Source: an uncultured Flavobacteriales bacterium (GTDB lineage: Bacteria > Bacteroidota > Bacteroidia > Flavobacteriales > Crocinitomicaceae). Taken from it: DNA of 64,000 nucleotides. The notes under the pieces were generated by a model that was given only the letters and a program-made list of their open reading frames with translations, did not search any database and had not been told where the DNA came from. The stretch is taken from contig CAMLLB010000012.1 of assembly GCA_946480815.1 (NCBI GenBank), positions 1-64,000 of the forward strand, read 5' to 3'. Below are positions 61,776 to 64,000 of this stretch, piece after piece (positions within the stretch are counted from its first letter, which is position 1; the number at the start of each line of letters is the position of its first letter). The translations under genes were made by a program, and so were the position numbers.

Positions 61776-62546
61776 CTATGGATTAAGAACAATATATCCG
61801 GCATTATGTAGTTGATTTCCATTTATTTCCGGTACGGGTAAAATACTGTCCTGATAACTCCCTGTTGTAGGTATGATGTGTAAACTGTAATTGCTTCCCT
61901 GTACACCGGGAAAGCCGAAAAATCCATCCGCTTCCGGAACGGTTACCAAGGTGTCAGTTCCCCGGAATAATTGAACATAAGCATTGGCAGTTAAAGGAAG
62001 TGCATACCCAACAATTTTTCCATTTGCCTGCGCACTGAATGAACGGAGCACCGGGATCATCTGGTAATTTCCATTTCCTAATTCAATAATAGAAGAACCG
62101 GCTTTGAAGTCCAGCCAGTGTTCAGTAGTCCCATCCGCTTCAATGGCCACGTTGATATTTATCTTCAAACCACTTTGTCCTCCGGAAGGAATAGAGAGGT
62201 TCCTGGTGATACCATTTACAACCAGTGTATTATTGGAACCCAAAACCATTCGTATTTGACCCAGACTTCCGACAGGAAGTTCTGCATTTGCTATTAATGT
62301 ATCGAAGGTATTGTTGAATTTTAGAATATCCAGTATTCCTGGAACGGTTGGCCCTATTCTGATCCAACCCTGCGAAGAATGGTTCACTTCAATACTCTGA
62401 ATATCCAGGTAAATATGATCGTAATCTGCCGGAGAATCCGTCAGATGAACAATAAAGTTTCCTGTTTGCGGAAAATCATCGGTCTTTTTCTTACAGCCTA
62501 AAAGAAATGTAAGTATCAGAAAAAGAGTAAAATAGAGTTTTGTCAT
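61776..62546 (-). CDS. DUF4382 lipoprotein
   Basis: 256-aa lipoprotein: LFLILTFLLGCKKK gives a lipobox with Cys18. The mature part is the DUF4382 domain: NFIVHLTDSPADYDHIYLDI, GILDILKFNNTFDTLIANAE and ELPVGSLGQIRMVLG near residues 30-110, then a carboxypeptidase-regulatory-like beta domain at the end (GKIVGYALPLTANAYVQLF). Probably outer-membrane-anchored; role unknown. The 228-bp gap downstream (61548-61775) shows nothing of note. Confidence 0.85.
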   Translation of the reverse strand: MTKLYFTLFLILTFLLGCKKKTDDFPQTGNFIVHLTDSPADYDHIYLDIQSIEVNHSSQGWIRIGPTVPGILDILKFNNTFDTLIANAELPVGSLGQIRMVLGSNNTLVVNGITRNLSIPSGGQSGLKININVAIEADGTTEHWLDFKAGSSIIELGNGNYQMIPVLRSFSAQANGKIVGYALPLTANAYVQLFRGTDTLVTVPEADGFFGFPGVQGSNYSLHIIPTTGSYQDSILPVPEINGNQLHNAGYIVLNP

Positions 62547-62677
62547 TGTGGGGGCGAATTTAAAATTTTATTTAATGGAAACAAAATGAAGGGCAGTTTT
62601 TCATTACCTCCTGCTTGTTTAACAATGGGTCGTTTGTATCTTTCTCCCTATCTCAACGATCCCGAAACGGAATTTCC

Positions 62678-62685
62678 CAATTTTG
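62678..62685 (+). promoter_or_regulatory. Promoter-like box 4 nt before the CvpA-like start
   Basis: CAATTTTG, one base off the consensus, ends exactly 4 nt before the ATG at 62690 and helps choose it over the ATG at 62615. Confidence 0.45.
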
Positions 62686-62689
62686 GGAC

Positions 62690-63349
62690 ATGAATTTCCT
62701 GGACATCCTCATTCTTCTGCCAATCTTATATGGAGCCTATAAAGGATTTAAGCATGGCTTTATCATCGAATTGTTTACTTTACTGGCGATCCTTGTTGGG
62801 ATTTACGTGGGAATCCATTTTTCGGATTATACCGCCAATTGGATGAAAACCACTTTTGAATGGGATTCCGAATACCTTCCGGTTATTGCATTTACGATCA
62901 CTTTCCTGGCAGTTGGGGCAATGATCTATTTCGGTGGGAAAATGATCGAAAAGATGATCAAAGTCGTCCAGTTATCTCCGCTGAATAAGTTTTTGGGTGT
63001 TTTGTTTGCAACCATTAAGTCCCTATATATCGTCAGTGTTTTATTGGTCCTGGTCGAATCCTACGATGAGAAAAGTAAGTTCTTCCCGGAAAAAACAAAG
63101 AATAATTCTCTTTTATATGAACCCGTTAAAGCAGTATCAACGAAAACAGTTCCAGCATTAGGAGAAAGTACCATTTTCCTGAAAAATGCTTTGCATCATG
63201 AAACAGATAGTACCGGGCTCACGGTTGACCAGGTACTTCGTGCCAAAGAGATTGCCGATAGTTTGGGAATTGATGCCAATGATGCGAAACAAATCCTGGA
63301 AATTCACCGAAAATACGGGGATAAAGAACCGGACTTAAAATCTGAATAG
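62690..63349 (+). CDS. CvpA family membrane protein
   Basis: 219-aa inner-membrane protein of the CvpA family (colicin V production in E. coli; membrane integrity in other species). Four membrane segments: FLDILILLPILYGAYKGFKH at the start, FTLLAILVGIYVGIHFSDY near 32, YLPVIAFTITFLAVGAMIYF near 62 and LNKFLGVLFATIKSLYIVSV near 100. The C-terminal half is soluble and helical (DQVLRAKEIADSLGIDANDA). The 25 residues before this ATG are unlike the family, so the ATG at 62690 is used. Confidence 0.85.
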   Translation: MNFLDILILLPILYGAYKGFKHGFIIELFTLLAILVGIYVGIHFSDYTANWMKTTFEWDSEYLPVIAFTITFLAVGAMIYFGGKMIEKMIKVVQLSPLNKFLGVLFATIKSLYIVSVLLVLVESYDEKSKFFPEKTKNNSLLYEPVKAVSTKTVPALGESTIFLKNALHHETDSTGLTVDQVLRAKEIADSLGIDANDAKQILEIHRKYGDKEPDLKSE

Positions 63350-63433
63350 AAATCTTGATCCTAAGTGGAATTTAGAAGCTTTCACAAAGGCTGTTTTTTA
63401 GCAGATAACACCATCTAATTACCGGATTTGGAA

Positions 63434-63462
63434 TTGATTTGATAAACAAAACAATATATTTG
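63434..63462 (+). promoter_or_regulatory. Promoter of sprE-like gene
   Basis: TTG (63434-63436), 18-nt spacer, TATATTTG (63455-63462): the best full match to the Bacteroidota promoter consensus in the window. Leader of about 45 nt before the ATG at 63512. Confidence 0.65.
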
Positions 63463-63511
63463 CCATTTGTTAGTTAATCTTTAATCACATCGGCGCAGAT
63501 TTTTCATTCGA

Positions 63512-64000
63512 ATGAAGAAAACACATTTTTTGATTTACTTAGGAATTCTTTCCTTTATATGGGCATGTTCTACTGAGAAGAATACCATGCTTAGCAGGGC
63601 TTACCATGGCACTACGGCACATTATAACGGATACTTTAATGCGAATGATTTGCTCGAAGAAGCAATGAAAACCTTCCGTGAAAATCAAAAAGAAGATTAT
63701 TACAGCGTACTTCCAATCCTTCAATTACCCAGTGAAGAGGAAGTGAAGAATATGTACGCTCCGATCGATACTGCCATTGCCAAATGTACCAAGGTTATTC
63801 AACGTCATGCTATGCCATCGATGGAAAAGCCTGCTTCCAAAAAGGAAGAGCACAACCGCTGGATCGATGAAAACTGGATTACGATCGGGATCGCGAATTT
63901 CTACAGACGCGATTATGATGTGGCCTTTAAGAATTTTGAATACACCAAAAAGTTTTTCTCAGAAGACAAGTCTTCTTACATCGCTGAAATGTGGATGGCG
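63512..64000 (+). CDS. sprE: SprE/PorW-type T9SS lipoprotein, 3' cut by window end
   Basis: First 163 codons of a gene that runs off the right edge. The N-terminus is a lipoprotein signal (LGILSFIWACSTEK, Cys19), then SRAYHGTTAHYNGYFNANDL, a segment close to the conserved start of SprE (gliding motility) and PorW (T9SS). The rest is helical with TPR-like character (AFKNFEYTKKFFSEDKSSYI). SprE/PorW is a TPR-rich outer-membrane lipoprotein needed for the T9SS, so its presence fits the T9SS cargo genes in this window. Confidence 0.82.
   Translation, partial: MKKTHFLIYLGILSFIWACSTEKNTMLSRAYHGTTAHYNGYFNANDLLEEAMKTFRENQKEDYYSVLPILQLPSEEEVKNMYAPIDTAIAKCTKVIQRHAMPSMEKPASKKEEHNRWIDENWITIGIANFYRRDYDVAFKNFEYTKKFFSEDKSSYIAEMWMA

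Noticed and set aside
1..64000. tRNA, rRNA, transposase, integrase or prophage genes
   Set aside because: None recognised by reading either strand.

Overview
The window is a stretch of a Bacteroidota chromosome, most likely order Flavobacteriales (a Fluviicola/Crocinitomicaceae-like organism is my guess; no rRNA or other placing marker is present). The reasons are: type IX secretion (T9SS) C-terminal sorting domains on several exported proteins, a SprE/PorW-type gliding/T9SS lipoprotein at the right edge, an alternative complex III (Act) plus cytochrome oxidase operon, DUF1800/DUF1501 and GxxExxY families, and the Bacteroidota promoter -7 box TAnnTTTG in front of many genes. No tRNA, rRNA, CRISPR array, transposase or phage gene was seen.

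Layout. 1-12.7 kb is housekeeping and exported proteins: SpoIID-like protein, DivIC/FtsB-like protein, a methylmalonyl-CoA mutase operon (EI24-like membrane protein, mutA, mutB), a lipid-kinase/LTA-synthase-like sulfatase operon, and a ChaN-like protein. 12.8-14.2 kb holds three small DNA-binding proteins on the minus strand, two of them a tandem duplicate. 14.4-23.5 kb is the accessory highlight: a ribosomal natural-product (RiPP) locus of the grasp-with-spasm type. It has a structured leader, a 72-aa double-glycine precursor, a terminator, an exported 303-aa protein, an ATP-grasp peptide ligase, a 63-aa small protein, a SPASM-domain maturase without a radical-SAM cluster motif, a double OmpA-like protein, a C39-peptidase ABC exporter, an HlyD adaptor and a TolC-like outer-membrane channel. 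The genes overlap or nearly touch, so they look like one machine: make the peptide, cyclise it, cut it at Gly-Gly, and pump it across both membranes.

23.6-32.9 kb carries an outer-membrane barrel protein, a large AsmA-like protein, a VTC-domain/DUF4956 pair, purT, an HI0933-like flavoprotein and a SPOR protein. 33.2-45.1 kb is one long respiratory operon (actABCDEF-coxB-coxA) that oxidises quinol and reduces oxygen. 45.2-64 kb contains a GxxExxY protein flanked by inverted repeats, ruvB, queG, a CotH-DUF1800-DUF1501 exported group, rseP, yebC, T9SS cargo, a DUF4382 lipoprotein, a CvpA-like protein and the start of sprE.

Two non-gene signals recur. First, several genes have TAnnTTTG ending exactly 4 nt before the start codon, which predicts leaderless mRNAs. 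Second, intergenic gaps are filled with repeats: a family of near-perfect 34-46 bp palindromes at gene ends, a CTTCGACTACGCTCAG word (once inside a reading frame), and CACATAG/CACGAAG word repeats.
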